A stretch of DNA of 64,000 nt from Cryptomeria japonica (GCF_030272615.1 NC_081406.1:395396439-395460438); one strand, 5' to 3'; positions 22,850 to 35,959 are shown, numbered from the stretch's first letter. Notes: generated by a model not told the origin, from the letters alone. Numbers and translations are program-made.

Positions 22850-23838
22850 ATGGATGCCTCTATAATTGCAACCCCATTAGTTATGGATAACTAAAAGGGC
22901 TCGACCAGATTTCAAAAAACATACGTTTATATCCATGGAGGATGATTTAAAGAGTGCATTCTCATCGGTACCACATGAAGTTTTTCACATCGAGGATGTT
23001 ATGTTTTTTACACATTTCAATATAGAGGAACTTAGAAGCACACAAATGTTGAATCTATACACCAAGAAGATGGTAGATGATGTTCGTAGTTTAAAACCCA
23101 AATTCAAAGTGGTGGAGGAAAAGGGTTTTACGCAATATGTCAGATTTTTTATGTTTGATGAACCTGAGTGGATCTGGTATGTGCTGAGCAGAATGCAATA
23201 AAAACTCATGTGGTTGAAAAAGCCTTTCAAGATCACTAAGAATGATATTAGGGCTATTACAGGATTGTGCTCATCTGGTGAACTGCCCTCATTGAAGGCT
23301 GTGAAAAATAAAATTGTCACAAATGCAACCGAATTAAAATTTGAACAAAGAGCAATGGAAATCAATGACATTCTAGAGTATGATATTAAATTTGCTTCAA
23401 TGGTGATTGGGTATAAGGTATATTATTACAGTAGAGAAAAATTTGTATTTGAAACAACAATCTATGCTCCATATGAAATGGTTAAAGAAAATAAGAAGTA
23501 TGACCTCTATGAATTGCTCCAAAGTGAGCTGATAAAGAATTTGAAGAAGATCAATAAAAAAAGAAACATTCATTCAAATATGGAACCTTCATCCTGTGCC
23601 TATTTTTCTACTTCATGAATAAAGTTTCGATAGTTGGACAAGTCCAATGGGATTTTGACAGACCTGTGGGAGTGCAAATCAAAGAGTATATGTATAACAT
23701 TGGTGATTCTAAGATTCAAAATGATAATCTCTAGGATTACTTCAAGAATTTTCAGAAGGAAATACATGAGAGAGAAAGGATCCCTAAGACAATAGTGGAG
23801 AAGTATCAAGACACAATTTGCTTCATGGTGGACACAGA
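22850..23838 (+). pseudogene. Element D protein, N-terminal part
   Basis: Starts MDASIIATPLVMDN, then needs a frameshift near 22930 to enter MEDDLKSAFSSVPHEVF. The frame continues, with one TAA at 23199, to 23618: FFTHFNIEELRSTQMLNLYT, RFFMFDEPEWIWYVLSRM, WLKKPFKITKNDIRAITGL, FASMVIGYKVYYYS. It then shifts and runs to the insertion point at 23838 (QDTICFMVD). No gag, protease, RT, integrase or host domain is recognisable. Composition suggests a soluble alpha/beta or helical protein. The continuation is at 29013. Confidence 0.6.
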
Positions 23839-25367
23839 TGTTGGAAATATGTCTTGATTTCTCCTGACCAGTGTTCAAGTTGATCGGGGTAACTTACCCC
23901 GATGGAATAGCTTGTGGGAAGGTATCGGGTTGTGCTTGCCCAATGGATTCTTCCTATCGAAGTAACCTTGGCCGATGAACTCGACTTCTCAGATTGGTTG
24001 TCATTTGCTACACAGAACTCCCAATGTGTTAGCTACCTTTCAGTTGGAATGCTTCGCACAGTGGAATATTTTATAGAAGTCATCCGATGACCCAACGAAG
24101 TTGACTTCGGTCATTGGAGTAACTTTGTCTATCAAGAGGACTAGATGGGAGTTGTGACGATAATTGATGGATCCACCTTGGGTCATAGGAGTGCTATCAG
24201 CTATTGGAGAAGCCATGTTGAATTATGGTCGATGCCTGATGGTTCCGATCTCAGGCGGTTGATATGCCATCGGATATCGGGAGTGAAGTTTTATGGTCAT
24301 GCTGATGCCCGATGGATCCACCTTCGGTGTTATCAAGCTACATTCAATGTCATCGGCAATTGGGAGTTGATGTTCTTCATTATGCCGATGGCTGATGGAT
24401 CCGCCTTCAGGGTCATTGGAGATTGGGAGTTCGAGTTTCTTCTTTTGTCGATAGCTTTGATGTTATGCCGAAACCTGATGAGGTCACCTTCGATGATCGG
24501 GTTGATCGGGGATCGAGGAGATAGCAAGAAGATTTTGCCGATGTCCCGATGGGATCTTCTCTGGGTCATCAGGAGATTGGAGTAACTTGTTTGGAGTATT
24601 TCCAATGGCCGATGGGGAAATATCCAACTACAGATGGCCACTTGGATCGAAGTCCAAAAGTCAAGTAGGTAGACACTCAGAATGTTTCTATCGGGGTACT
24701 TGAATACAAACCGACCCGACTTCTGGATTAATGTGGGGTAATTGGTTTCCACAAGTTCATGAACTAATTGGTAGTCGATTGACGGTTACACTCTAAAGTT
24801 GTTATTCTAACTGACAAGAATGTAATGATCTAATTCGACAGATGGCATGTTTGCAGTCAGAGGATCAAAGGGATCATTGTTGTATTATGTGGGGAATTAT
24901 TGTATAATTCAGAGTGTGGTAGAAGAGCAGACGTTAAACGATGGTTGAGCAGAGAAGAGTGAAGCGATAGGTCTGTGCAAATCAGAGCAAAACAAAGTGA
25001 CTATGAAGGGATGCAGATAGGCTACATTATTGTAGTCTTGCATGTTTGTAGTCTTGAATGTTCTGTATGATGTTATTGTAGATTTTTGAATTGTGTAGAC
25101 TGAGAATGAATACCTTCTCTATTAAGACTGTATCTTTATTATAAGCTTTTTATTGTAAATAAAGTAGTCTTTCAATTGGGTGGTGGTTTTTTTCCCATAA
25201 GGGTTTTCCCATGTAAATGTTGGTGTTATTTCTCTGTGTGTTTAGATATCTTAATCTTCTGTCTATGTCATCTTAATGTGTTGCAAAAGAATTTAAAAAG
25301 GCATTCTTGCTTGATCCTCTATTGAATTGACGTTAGGAGAATGTTTTCGCATCTAGCTTTCCTTACA
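23839..25367 (+). repeat. 5' LTR of element E
   Basis: TG...CA ended. Contains imperfect internal repeats around GATGGATCC(A/G)CCTT at 24166, 24311 and 24394, which make this part GC-richer than the surroundings. The end block GGTTTTTTTCCCATAAGGGTTTTCCCATG (two runs, 25187-25216) resembles the LTR-end block of the Sirevirus-like Copia, D and F. Confidence 0.95.
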
Positions 25368-25369
25368 AG

Positions 25370-25381
25370 TGGTATCAGAGC
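25370..25381 (+). promoter_or_regulatory. Primer-binding site of element E
   Basis: TGGTATCAGAGC two bases after the LTR end CCTTACA; complementary to initiator Met tRNA by family knowledge. Confidence 0.9.
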
Positions 25382-25474
25382 CATTTAGTTGTGTTATCCT
25401 TGTTGGGTAGGGTTGTTTTGTGTCAATTCTATTTTCAGTGGGAGTCTAGCAGAGTACCTTGTTTGCAATTTGAG

Positions 25475-26260
25475 ATGGCAAACTCTTCTGGATGAGTGGA
25501 TATTGAAAAGCTCAATGGCTCAAACTTTGATTTATGGAAATTCAAGATGGAAGATTTTCTAGTTGATCAAGATCTGTGGGTTGCTATGTCTGGACAAAAA
25601 CCTTCAGGCATGAAGCAAGAAGACTGGGATCTTGCAGATAGAAAAGCCAGAGGATTGATCATACTCTGTTTGGCAGACTATTCTATTAAACATTCATGAG
25701 GATAAGACTGCACATCTTTTATGGAAGAAACTTGGTGATATCTATCAGGGGAAGTCTCTGGTAAACAAGTTATTTCTGAGGAAGAATTTGTATTCCTTGA
25801 AGATGGATGAGGGTACATCTATTGCAGATCATCTAAATGTTTTCAACATGATGGTTGCTCAACTAAATTACATGGGAGTCAAGATTGATGATGAGGATCG
25901 ATGTCTTCTTCTGTTATGTTCTCTGCCTGAGACATGGGATCATCTGGTAATGGCCATTGGAAGTACAACAACCACTTTCCAGATGGAAGATGTGGTTGCT
26001 TCGTTGCTGTCAGAAGAAACATGAAGGAAATCTTCTAAGATGGTCAAGGAGGCCCTTGTTGTTCATGGCAAGACAGAGGACAAGAAGTCTAAATCCAAGT
26101 CAGAGGAAAGTTCTTCTCCTGGAAAGAAGTCCAAAATGAAGTGCTAGAACTGTGGGTAGGCTGGTCACATTCGGAAGGATTGCAAAGTGAAGAAGAAGAA
26201 AGAAAACAAGAGTTCTTTAGATTCTGGGTCCTCACATAATGAGGATGGAGATGCCTTTTG
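25475..26260 (+). pseudogene. Copia gag remnant of element E
   Basis: MANSSG, a TGA, then VDIEKLNGSNFDLWKFKMEDFL, LWVAMSGQKP and the DWDLADRKARGLIILCL region: the UBN2-type Copia gag. A frameshift near 25683 leads to LVNKLFLRKNLYSLKMDEG, SIADHLNVFNMMVAQL and LLLLCSLPETWDHLV. The zinc knuckle at about 26142-26185 has two TAG codons inside it (C-stop-NCG-stop-AGHIRKDC). The following SGSSHNEDGDAF region reaches towards a protease but no active-site DSG is seen. Confidence 0.85.
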
Positions 26261-27484
26261 AGCTTCTTTGGCAAGTCAGACATCTAGTGGTGTCTTGTTC
26301 AATCATGATGCCATGTGAGACTAGGTACCATGGGTCTTTGGCAGTGATGCAGATTCATGATTTGATGGTGAATGTTCTTCATGTGACTAAAGATGCTTAC
26401 ATCTTGAGGATCCATAAAGGGGTTCTTGGTAGAGATGTTGTTTGTGTCATATTTTTGACATGTTTTCCTTAGTTAGGATGTGTTATATTATGTCTGGATA
26501 CACTCTTGAGATGAATTTAGAGTTTTGACATAATACAGTTATGTTCATACAGAGCATGTAATCTCTTTGAAAGAGATGTTTTAGATCATGTTTGTCATGT
26601 TTATATTCCTGATTCTGTAGTTGGAAGTTTGACAATGATCTAGTTTTTGTTTCTGTATTTTTTTAGTATATTGATCATATTGTTTGATACTTCATGATAA
26701 TGTGGTTATGCATTTGAAGTTTTGGCATGGGCTAATCAGCTATAGGTGCTCTAGGAAACATGGAAACGTAGATGGTACTGAGTTGGAATGAGTAATAGGT
26801 TCAACTAAAAGGCATTCATCTATGAGAACACAATTAGCATTTAGAGGTGAAGAAAGGGTATGATATAGGATGTTGTGAAGACTTGCTTGCAGGTTCTTTG
26901 TTTACAATTAGTATTGTGAATGCTCTTGGTACAAAGTTTTTATTTACTTCTATGTAATGTTGAAAAGAGGATCTTTTTCAATTATGAGATTACCTATAGA
27001 GTGGGAGCTTCTTGGTGTGTATGTGACTATCATTGCACTTGAAGTTTGAGACTATGAGTAACAGGTTGTATATGTTGATGATTTGAAATTCATCTTGTTA
27101 TACTATGAAGGTATGCATAGTTGGATGTACTAGCACTTGTTGTGGGTGCTATTTTAACTATGTTTGTAATAAATGGTGGTACATTTGAGTATCCTTGGGA
27201 ACATGAGGTTTGTGTTTTGGGATTCAGAGTTATGTTTTTCTCAGTAGATAGCTTCTATGTGTTCCTAGTGGCAATGGCATGATAGAAGGTGGGAGTATCC
27301 ACGAATGGGATGAGACTTCTCTGCATGTGTCTCAGTGGTGCACAAAGTAAACTATATTTTCTGATGGTTTATATTTGAGTGGTATATCAGCATTGATGGG
27401 CTTTCAAGTCCATGGTTCTCAGTTGAGTTTGTAAGTGTTCGACATGGTAGACAAGTCCAGTGAATTCCTTGGCAAGTAGGAGAT
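26261..27484 (+). other. Degraded internal tract of element E
   Basis: No integrase, RT or RNase H motif found in any frame. Ends in the weak purine tract GGCAAGTAGGAGAT just before the 3' LTR. Either heavily mutated or replaced sequence. Confidence 0.5.
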
Positions 27485-29007
27485 TGTTGGAAATATGCCT
27501 TGATTTCTCCTTACCAGTGTTCGAGTTGATCGGGATAACTTACCCCGATGGAACAGCTTGCGAGAAGGTATCAGGTTGTGCTTTCCTGATGGATTCTTCC
27601 TATCAAAGTAACCTTGGCCAATGAGCTCAACTTCTCGGAATGGCTTTCATTCACTACACCAAAGTCCTGATGTGTTAGCTGCCTTCTGGTTGGAATGCCT
27701 CGCATAACAGAATAGCTATTTATAAGTCATCCCGATGACCCGACAAAGTCGAATTCGGTCATCGAAGTAACTTTGGCTATCGGGAGGACTAGATGGGAGT
27801 TGTGCCGATAATTGATGGATCCACCTTGGGTCATAGGAGTGCTATTAGCTATCAGAGAAGCCATGTTGAAGTCCGGACGATGCCCGATGGTTCCGGTCTC
27901 AAGTGGTTGATATGCCATCAGATATTGGGAGTGAAGTTTTATGGTCATGCTGATGCCCAATGGATCCATCTTTGGTAATATTGGGCTGCATTCTGTGTCA
28001 TCGGCGATCAAGAGTTGATGTTCTTCCTTATGTCGATGGCCGATGGATCCGCCTTCGGTGTCATCGGGGATTGGGAGTTCCAGTTTCTTCTTGTGCCGAC
28101 AACTTTGATGTTATGCCAAAACCCAATGAGGTCGCCTTCGGTGATCGGTTTGATCAGGGAGATAGCAGGAAGGTTTCACCAATGTCCCAATGGGATCTTC
28201 TTTGGGTCATCGAGAGATCAGAGTAACTCGTTTGGAGTCTTTTCAATGGTTGATGGGGAAATATCCGACTGCGGATGGCCTCCCAGACCAAAGTCCAAAA
28301 GACAAGTAGGCGGACACTCAGAATGTTTTTGTCGGGGTACTTGAATACTAACCGACCCAACTTTGGGATGAATGTGGGATAATTGGTTTCCATGAGTTCA
28401 TGAACCGACTGACAGTTGCTCAATGGTTACAATCCAAAGTTGTTATTCTAACTGACAAGAATGTAATGATCTGATTCGACAGATGGCATGTTTGCAGTCA
28501 GAGGATCAGATGATTATTATTGTATTCTATGGGGAGTTATTGTATAATTCAGAGTGTGGTAGAAGAGCAGACGTTGAATGATGGTTGAGCAGAGAAGAGT
28601 GAAGTGATAGGTCTGTGCTGATCAAAGCAGAACGAAGTGACTATGAAGGGATGCAGAGAGGCTATGTTGTTGTAGTCTTTCATGGTTGTAGTTTTGAATG
28701 TTCTGCATGATGTTATTGCAGAGTTCCAAACTGTGTAGACTGAGAATGAATACCTTCTCTGTTAAGACTGTATCTTTATTGTAATCTTTTTACTGTAAAT
28801 AAAGTAGTCTTTCAGTTGGGTGGTGGGTTTTTTTCCATAAGGGTTTTCCCACGTAAATCTTGGTGTTATTTCTCTGAGTGTTTGGATATCTTGATCTTCT
28901 ATCTATGTCATTTTAATGTGTTGCAAAAGAATTTTAAAAGGCATTCTTGCTTGATCCCCTATTGAATTGACGTTAGGAGAGTGTTTCTGCATCTGGCTTT
29001 CCTTACA
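27485..29007 (+). repeat. 3' LTR of element E
   Basis: Closely matches 23839-25367 over its full length, with scattered substitutions. A TATA-like TATTTATAAG lies at about 27715-27724, where the 5' LTR reads TATTTTATAGAAG. Confidence 0.95.
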
Positions 29008-29012
29008 ACAGA

Positions 29013-31213
29013 CCAATGCTTAATGGAAGCTATTGAACCTTGAACTGTATGGATCATGCCCATGGGGTATGAGGTTGAGGAGAAAATTCTTGAAATATAT
29101 GCACAACATTTTCTTAGCAAGCTGATAGATCCTTCCGAGGAAAGATTAAGAACGTATGCTGAAAAGAGCCTTAAACTGCATAAACAATTCAAGAAGCCTA
29201 AGATTCAAAAGAAAGTAAGGAAGGAGGTTGAAGAATATGCTAAAAGCATTGGGATCACCAAGGAGTTAGTCCGAGAGGCAAGAAAAATAAATATGCCATG
29301 TAAAGATTAGACTATTAAGGTGAAGATAGATAAACCAAAAGTATCTTCTTTGAAGTCTAAGCAAACCAGAAGCACTGTTCCTTTCTCCAATCTTGCAAAA
29401 ATCATCAGTCAAATCATTTGGTGGTTAAGAGAAGAAGAAGAAAGTAAGATTTGTATTTGTAAAGGACAATGAATAAGCAAAGTCTAATGAAGTTGTAAAG
29501 GAGGTAAAGCAAAAAGCAGCTAAGGCCTCTAAAGTTGCCAAGAAGAAGCCATCTGATGGAAGCAAGAAACCAAAATCCTTCAAAATTGACAATGTGATTA
29601 AACACGTAAGATTCAAAGTTAAACCTCCTATGTCCTTAGATCAAATTGTAGATGAGATTGTTAAGAATGTTAATTTAAAACTGATGTCTTAATGGTATGA
29701 CAATTTTGATGAAAATGGTAAAAAGACTTTAGAGGAAGCTACTATTAAGTATTTGCATGATTACAACAGATCTTTAATTGAAATAATGTCAAAAATACGC
29801 AAAAGTCTGTATGATATCTTAAAGATGAGAAGACAAATGACTAATAAGGAACATAAGAGATTAAGAGAATATGTGCTAGTCAACATTTGCTCCATGATAT
29901 CTAAAGAAGAAATTGACAGAATTCTTAAGAAAGCCAAGAATCAATTCAAGAGCAAGACTAGAGTGAATAAGATAATGATTGGAAAAAAAAAATGAAGTCA
30001 TAAAGGACACCAAGAATGTTTTGAGGAAAGTATTGCTTCAGATCCAATATTAAGTTATTCCAGAAAAAGGTCAAGATGATGCTCCCAAATCTAGTTTGGA
30101 AACATATAGCATGCCATCTTAAGGTGAACAGACAAAGGATGATACTCCTTCCATTCTAGAAGTACAAACAAATGATCAGGTAGAGGTAAATGTTCTGGAA
30201 GATGATAGAGGTGAGGTTGTCGAAGATAAGGGTGAAGAAGATGTAGGAAAAGGAAATAAGGTTAAGGATACTCAAAATCCTTCGATTGAAGCTGACACAG
30301 GGAAGGATGTAGAGAAGTAGAAGGTTGAAGTTGATACTGAAGCAAGAGACACTGCAGGGGAAGTGAAGGGAAATAAATTATTGATGATCTAAAATTTTTA
30401 GAGGGTCTAATCAACCTCGCCTCTCTATCTCCCATTAAGAAACTTCAATTAGCTTCATTTTCTTAAGCCAAGGCTAGTGAGGATCTTCTGAAATCTCATA
30501 TAGAAGACAGTGAACTACTTACCCTAGCATAAGGTATTCTTGGAAAAATAATGCCCACATTTTAGAAGAGAATGTTAGATACTCCATCCGGAAAACTCAA
30601 TAGTTTAATAAATTTTATGGATACTCATTTTGAGTCTTTGGAGAAATCTACTGAAGTAAAGGTCCCAAGTGAGTTTAATGCAAAAAGGCTCTAGACATTG
30701 AAGATGATGATTTCAGATGATAGAGCCACATTAGATGCTTGTGTCAAGAGTATGCAAGATACATTATCTAAAGGTGGCAACATTTACAAATCATGCCTAT
30801 CATGGTCAAAGTTCACTAAGAATATTAAGGAGAAGTCCAAGGAGCATGAGGATTAATTAGCCAAGATATCTCAGCTGCTTGATCCTTTGTTGGTTTCCAT
30901 GAGTAGTCAAGAATATTAGGTAATACCTTTACTTGACAAGATTAGGAGTTTGATCCATGAAAAGGAAAGAATCATTAGTAGATTTGGAGAACTGCGGAGT
31001 CTCATCGCTCCCGAGTTGGATATTATGCTAAGTACTCTAAAAGATACTCAGGATGACCAGGCTACCAGTGATCCATCAGACCTTAAAACAATAGAGACAC
31101 AAGCCTATCTATTTAGTGGTCTTATATCTATCTTGGAGTGCCTCAAGAAGGGCCGGAATAGCCACTTGAATTCATTTAAGAACTCTTTTGCAGATATTTT
31201 CAAGTTTTTGTAA
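29013..31213 (+). pseudogene. Element D protein, C-terminal part
   Basis: Continues from 23838: CLMEAIEP, a TGA, then VWIMPMGYEVEEKILEIYAQHFL and a helical, Lys/Glu-rich stretch to 29310. Several stops and frame changes follow, with Lys-rich (29440-29600) and Asp/Glu/Val-rich (30160-30400) parts. It ends in the open frame 30950-31213 (ELRSLIAPELDIMLSTL ... FADIFKFL). That last segment aligns loosely with the end of the element F protein (ELKCKLSPKLDNLIS ... LADLFQIV). Coiled-coil character is likely from heptad-like Leu/Ile spacing. Function unknown. Confidence 0.6.
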
Positions 31214-31460
31214 GTAAGGACTATGTGTATAAATGTATATAGAATTTTGGCTTGAATTTTGACATCCCAAACCCCATATTTGGCATTGATGTCAAAGGGG
31301 GAGTGTAGAAGAGTAAAAATAATGTTGTAATAATCTTATAGGGAGTCTTTTGGAGTTTCACAATCTTGGATTTTTGGTTGCAGTGTATAGTGTTTTGGTT
31401 TTGGTTTTGACACTTAGTCCTTCTTCACCAAGTGTTGCCATCAATGCCAAAGGGGGAGAT

Positions 31461-32575
31461 TGCTAGCAAGAGACACTACATAGATATTCAGATGTTGTCA
31501 TTTATGGAAACTTGTGTTAGTAGCTCCATTCGTAGTTCATAATTTGTTCATACCGGAAGAGTGATTGAGTTTTGGTTAGGTCCGGTGAGATAGAAAATGG
31601 CATTCAACAATATGCAATAATTTGGTTGGTGTTTCAAATCTATTGAATATCTTGTGTCGTGGATCTCAGGAAAGAATTATAGATATGATATCTACCATAT
31701 TCTAGGTTTGTGGCCTTTGGTGTTGATTTTGGAGTGAGTTAGAAGATCCGGTATACAGGTTTTTGGATAGAACAATATTCTTCAACAATCTCATGTGGAT
31801 AATCATTATGCAGATTATGTGGATCAATTTTGGTGGTTATTTTTGTGTTTGAGGATGATCAACTGACATATGGGAGGCATGTGGACAATTATTTTTGGTC
31901 CGCATGATTGTTTTGGTTCGGATTGAGCCGACTTGATATACACATTTCATTTGTGTGATGCATTTTTGGGCCATGTAGAAGATCTAATTTGATGTTGCAG
32001 ATATAGAAGAGTGATTGATATTGTCATTTTTGGTATCAGTGGTGGTGTAGAAAGTGGTTGAGATCGGTTGTGCATAGTTTCACGTGTACAAGTGAAATAT
32101 TTTTCCTCTGAAATATTGAAGAATAGTAGAAAAAAGAAGTGTAGTAGAGTAGTGTAATAATATGTGTTTTGTGCTTAATTGGAACCATACCTTGGCATTT
32201 GTAGATGCTACTTTTTAGTTCAAACATTCAAATTATCTTTCTAAAGATTTTGTAAGGCTGTAAGCCTTCTGGGGTTGTAGCCCTTATTGTAATTTGAGTA
32301 GTGAGCTCTAGGAAGTGTTTCTAAATACATGTGCATTCCCCTTATGCAATATTTCTATACTTCTAACAGAGTATATTAATATTGTGGGTCTCAATTCCAC
32401 CATGGTTTTTCCCTTAATCGGGTTTTCCACGTATTAATCTAGTTTTATGGTGTTGTGTGTTTGCATCTTTCTTTTGTTGACTTACATTAGATGGTTGAAG
32501 AATCAGACTAGTAATGTTAGAGATTGCATGACACTAATTCACCTCCCCCCCCCTCAGTGTTCCTTGATTCCAACA
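31461..32575 (+). repeat. 3' LTR of element D
   Basis: Starts TGCTAGCAAG directly after a CCAAAGGGGGAGAT tract and ends TTGATTCCAACA after a C-rich run near 32550. Contains GTGGGTCTCAATTCCAC and GGTTTTTCCC...CGGGTTTTCCACGT, the same order as in the other Copia-type LTRs here. Its 5' partner is absent. Confidence 0.75.
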
Positions 32576-35217
32576 ATTATCTATTGTACATAATCTTTTT
32601 CTCATACTATTAATAAAATCTATACATTATCGACCAAACAAAAAACACTCCTTTAACATCTAGCATGCAATTAAAAAGATAGATATACCTTTTACACAAT
32701 ATTTGACACATAGGCACATTCTTATATTATTGAAGAAGTCATGTCATACACCTATATTAGGAAATTTTTGGATAATCTTTCTTCAAGACCAAATAAAATC
32801 AAAATAATCTCACAATTTTAAGAAATCTATATCCTATAAACTCAAGGAAAAACAAGATTCGAACTTCCCAATCTCTACCACACTTCCACTGTGCTACTTT
32901 GATACAAACATTCAATGCATCTTTCATCCAATCAAATCATTCAAAGGCACTCTAATTCATTAATTATATATGATATATATACATAAGCACTCATTAAAGA
33001 TATGAAATCAACAATTCCTTTTGCATTTAACTATTTCATATATTACAAACTCCTCAAATTCCAATGCACTTTTATTTAACATTTGATGAAATCTAAAAAG
33101 TTACTAGTACATTTCATCATATAAATATATTTTATTACTCAACTAATATTATCATTATTTAATTATCCGCTAAATCCAGTGTACTTCTCCATGGTGTTAT
33201 CCCTTGGACACACTATTAGAGGTTCAAAATGAACATGATAGAAACAACACTAACACAGAATGCGGGCCCACAATACTCAACATTTGAAATGACCACTATA
33301 GAAAACAAAAGACAACAAAAGGGAAAGTCCAAAAGGAGAAGATCATCAAACCCAACATTAAGACAAAAAATTGCTGGCGAAATTAATCAAGAAATAAAGC
33401 GTGACAAATTCCACAAAAATAGATGAAAGAAGAATTACAGAAGTCCAAAAATAAAATTAACTCCAACAATACTTGCACAAATAATGAAATAGCTTAAGGA
33501 AAGATAGCCAACACATCCAAATCTACTTCACAAGGTGACCAATATCAGTCACACCAAAGGGACTAACTGCTACACAACACCCGAGGGTACACCACCTTGA
33601 ATGTGTTAGACAGTGTGAGATAGAAATTTAAAATCATAAATTAATTTATATATTCATATTCCTTTTATCATTTTATTGCAATGCAATCCATTACAAAAGT
33701 CTAGGAAAATATCCTTCATGAAAGAAGACATATGCGAGGAGGGGATAAAGTGTCTCATACACACACAAGGAATACACTCATAACACTAGTTTCCAAGATA
33801 TCCTCTTCATAACCACATTTACTATGTTATAAAAAAATAATTATCAAAAACTCAATCAATCACTTGTTGATGTACTATAATATTCACCATTCTTTTCATT
33901 TCATAGTGAGTAGCATATAACTGATCACAATGCCCTAGTCATTAATAAATTTAATCAATCACATATTCCCACAAGTAAATTTACTCATAAAATATAGATC
34001 TCCTTATATAATTGCCATATGAAATTTAATATCAAACTTCAATTACACCTACTCCTAATACCTATGATAATTTTATTAACACCATTATCCAGTCAGTTTA
34101 TTTATATTAAGCACAAAACTAGATGTCCTAACCTTACTTGTGTCTACTTTATATCCACTTTATTTAGGAATAAATTACAAATTCATTCAATTCATTGAGC
34201 AAGTAATTTCTTAAAATTCAATAGGGTAAGGAGATATCACTTTTCCTTAATCTATCCATTCAATCAAGTAGAACATTTCATCAAAACCACACAGCTCCTT
34301 CGCGAATCTAAAACTTTTTATCTTAACCAACCAAGTAAAGACATGATGACATACATGCAATACATTAATTTTACTTAATTCATCATACATAATTTAACAT
34401 GATCTTTTAACCTGTTAATCCATAAAAATCCTACATTAATTATGGAAGAGATATCCTACCTACCAAACAAAAATCATGGATGCAATACATAAATTATGAT
34501 CTTCAATGTAAATTTATTCCATACAAACTTTCCATTTTTAATATATGCAAATACCATATTTATTAATGATTTTTCAATGCTTCTATTTAATATCAATAAA
34601 ATCCTAAGCACTTAATCTTATACCCAAATAGAGAGAAGAGGAAGGAAGAGCATTGCCAAACAATCAATATATGCACACATGAATTATGCGTGAACAATTT
34701 GAATTTCCTACACATGCCACATTTATCATACCATGTAGCTACTTAGAAATTTTTTAACATATGCAAATTGAACCTCCCATGAGGTCTCCTAACATTACAA
34801 ATGTAGATAGAAATCTCAAGTCCTTATTGAAAGATATGATTTACTCAAATGATCTTTTCTTAAATGCAAAATCTCACACACACATATATATAGACCTGAT
34901 AGTTCTAATTGATACCCTGTTGGCCTTGTTTTGACACCACCAAATTTGAACTTTTGATGAGTTGATTAGGTTTATAAAGTGATGATGCCATATGATTCTT
35001 GTCTCCATCCATGTTTAGAGTACCATTTATAGTTGGGTTCATGTAGAAAGGAACAATGGTTTGAACAAGAACCCTCCTCCAATTTAGTTGAATTCTTGGG
35101 AGGGATGATGTAATTTTCCAAGAATCACAAAAATAGATAAATTTGAATATTCATAAGAAATGATGCAAATTTGAAGCAGTTTGTGGCACAAGCAAAACAA
35201 ATAATTCACTTGAATCA
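32576..35217. other. AT-rich stretch, no gene recognised
   Basis: Only short unsupported frames. A degenerate tRNA-like segment lies at 32855-32900 on the minus strand. No LTR, pol or host domain recognised. Confidence 0.4.
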
Positions 35218-35764
35218 GTGATAGACAACAATAATGTAGAGAAAATTGATCCTTCTCCTGCACCTATTTGTCAAAGAAATCAATATCTCGATGATCTTGA
35301 ACAAGTTCCATTTTTGAAAAGCTTCTATGGTAATAGGCAACTTGTTCTTGAAAAAGTGCATTGTTGTTTACTTCAAACGTTACAAAATTTTGAAAGAATA
35401 TGGGAGAAAGAATTATTTTCTTGATGATGAACACATTCCAGATGAGATAATTTGTGATCCAAGTTTTGAAAAAGATCCATCACATTATGCATGTGTTGAG
35501 GAGGATGAAGCCATATCAGTTCACAAGGATACATGTCAAAAGAGTGTGAAGAAGAAAAACAAGATTGCATCCATGTATGCCATGAGCATTATGAAGATTA
35601 CCATAACAAGGAAGAAGTCTTCCATGAACTTGAAAACAAGGAGCTTGAAGGAGAAGTAAATGATTTCAAGACTTCCATGCAACCCAATCTTCAAGAAAAT
35701 GACAAAGAGGAGAGGAATAAAGATAATATATAATATACTAAGCATATTTATACACACATGTGTG
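35218..35764 (+). other. Short overlapping open frames, unidentified
   Basis: Three overlapping frames of 66-110 codons (35218-35733), Lys/Glu-rich, with no motif I know. They lie just before the Gypsy RNase H fragment on the same strand and may be remains of its upstream coding part. Confidence 0.25.
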
Positions 35765-35945
35765 TATCTATGTGTATTGTCTCTCTCTCCCCCTCTCTCA
35801 AGTGTGTTCAAGGTGCCTCTCTCTCTCTCTCCATCTACCTTTCTCTCTCCCTCTCTCTCCCTCTCTCCCTCTCGCCCCTTCTCCCTTCCTCCATACCCCA
35901 TCCCTCTCTCTCTTCTTCTCTCCCTCCCTCCCTCCATACCCCACT
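35765..35945 (+). repeat. CT-rich low-complexity tract
   Basis: About 180 bases of CTCTCT / CCCTCT / CCATACCCC repeats, strongly pyrimidine-rich on this strand. Open frames across it are artefacts of composition. Confidence 0.9.
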
Positions 35946-35959
35946 GCAACTTTGTCTAC

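Larger units (their letters stand above)
23839..29007 (+). mobile_element. Element E: Copia derivative lacking integrase, RT and RNase H
   Basis: LTRs are 23839-25367 (1529 bp) and 27485-29007 (1523 bp), both TGTTGGAAATATG...TTCCTTACA. The iMet primer site is 25370-25381. The internal region is only 2.1 kb and holds a broken gag, then a degraded tract without IN, RT or RNase H. A short purine tract (about 27476-27484) precedes the 3' LTR. It is non-autonomous and sits inside element D. Confidence 0.95.
23834..29012. repeat. Target-site duplication ACAGA flanking element E
   Basis: ACAGA at 23834-23838 and 29008-29012, directly outside the TG...CA ends of E. Removing E and one copy makes the D frame run on, with one TGA soon after. 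Confidence 0.95.
22850..32575 (+). mobile_element. Pol-less LTR element D, 5'-truncated, carrying element E
   Basis: A long coding region without any retroviral domain (22850-23838 and 29013-31213) is followed by two AAAGGGGGAG tracts (31294 and 31449) and a 3' LTR (31461-32575). The 5' LTR and primer site are missing. Element E is inserted in the coding frame with TSD ACAGA. The tail of the protein resembles that of element F (37.7-38.7 kb), and the two share the PPT phrase and LTR-end style with the Sirevirus-like Copia. I infer a non-autonomous family relying on Sirevirus enzymes. Confidence 0.7.

Noticed and set aside
24145-24585. 146-codon frame in the element E LTR
   Set aside because: Lies within a proven LTR. 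The matching 3' LTR frame is broken differently, and the repeats in it are DNA repeats.
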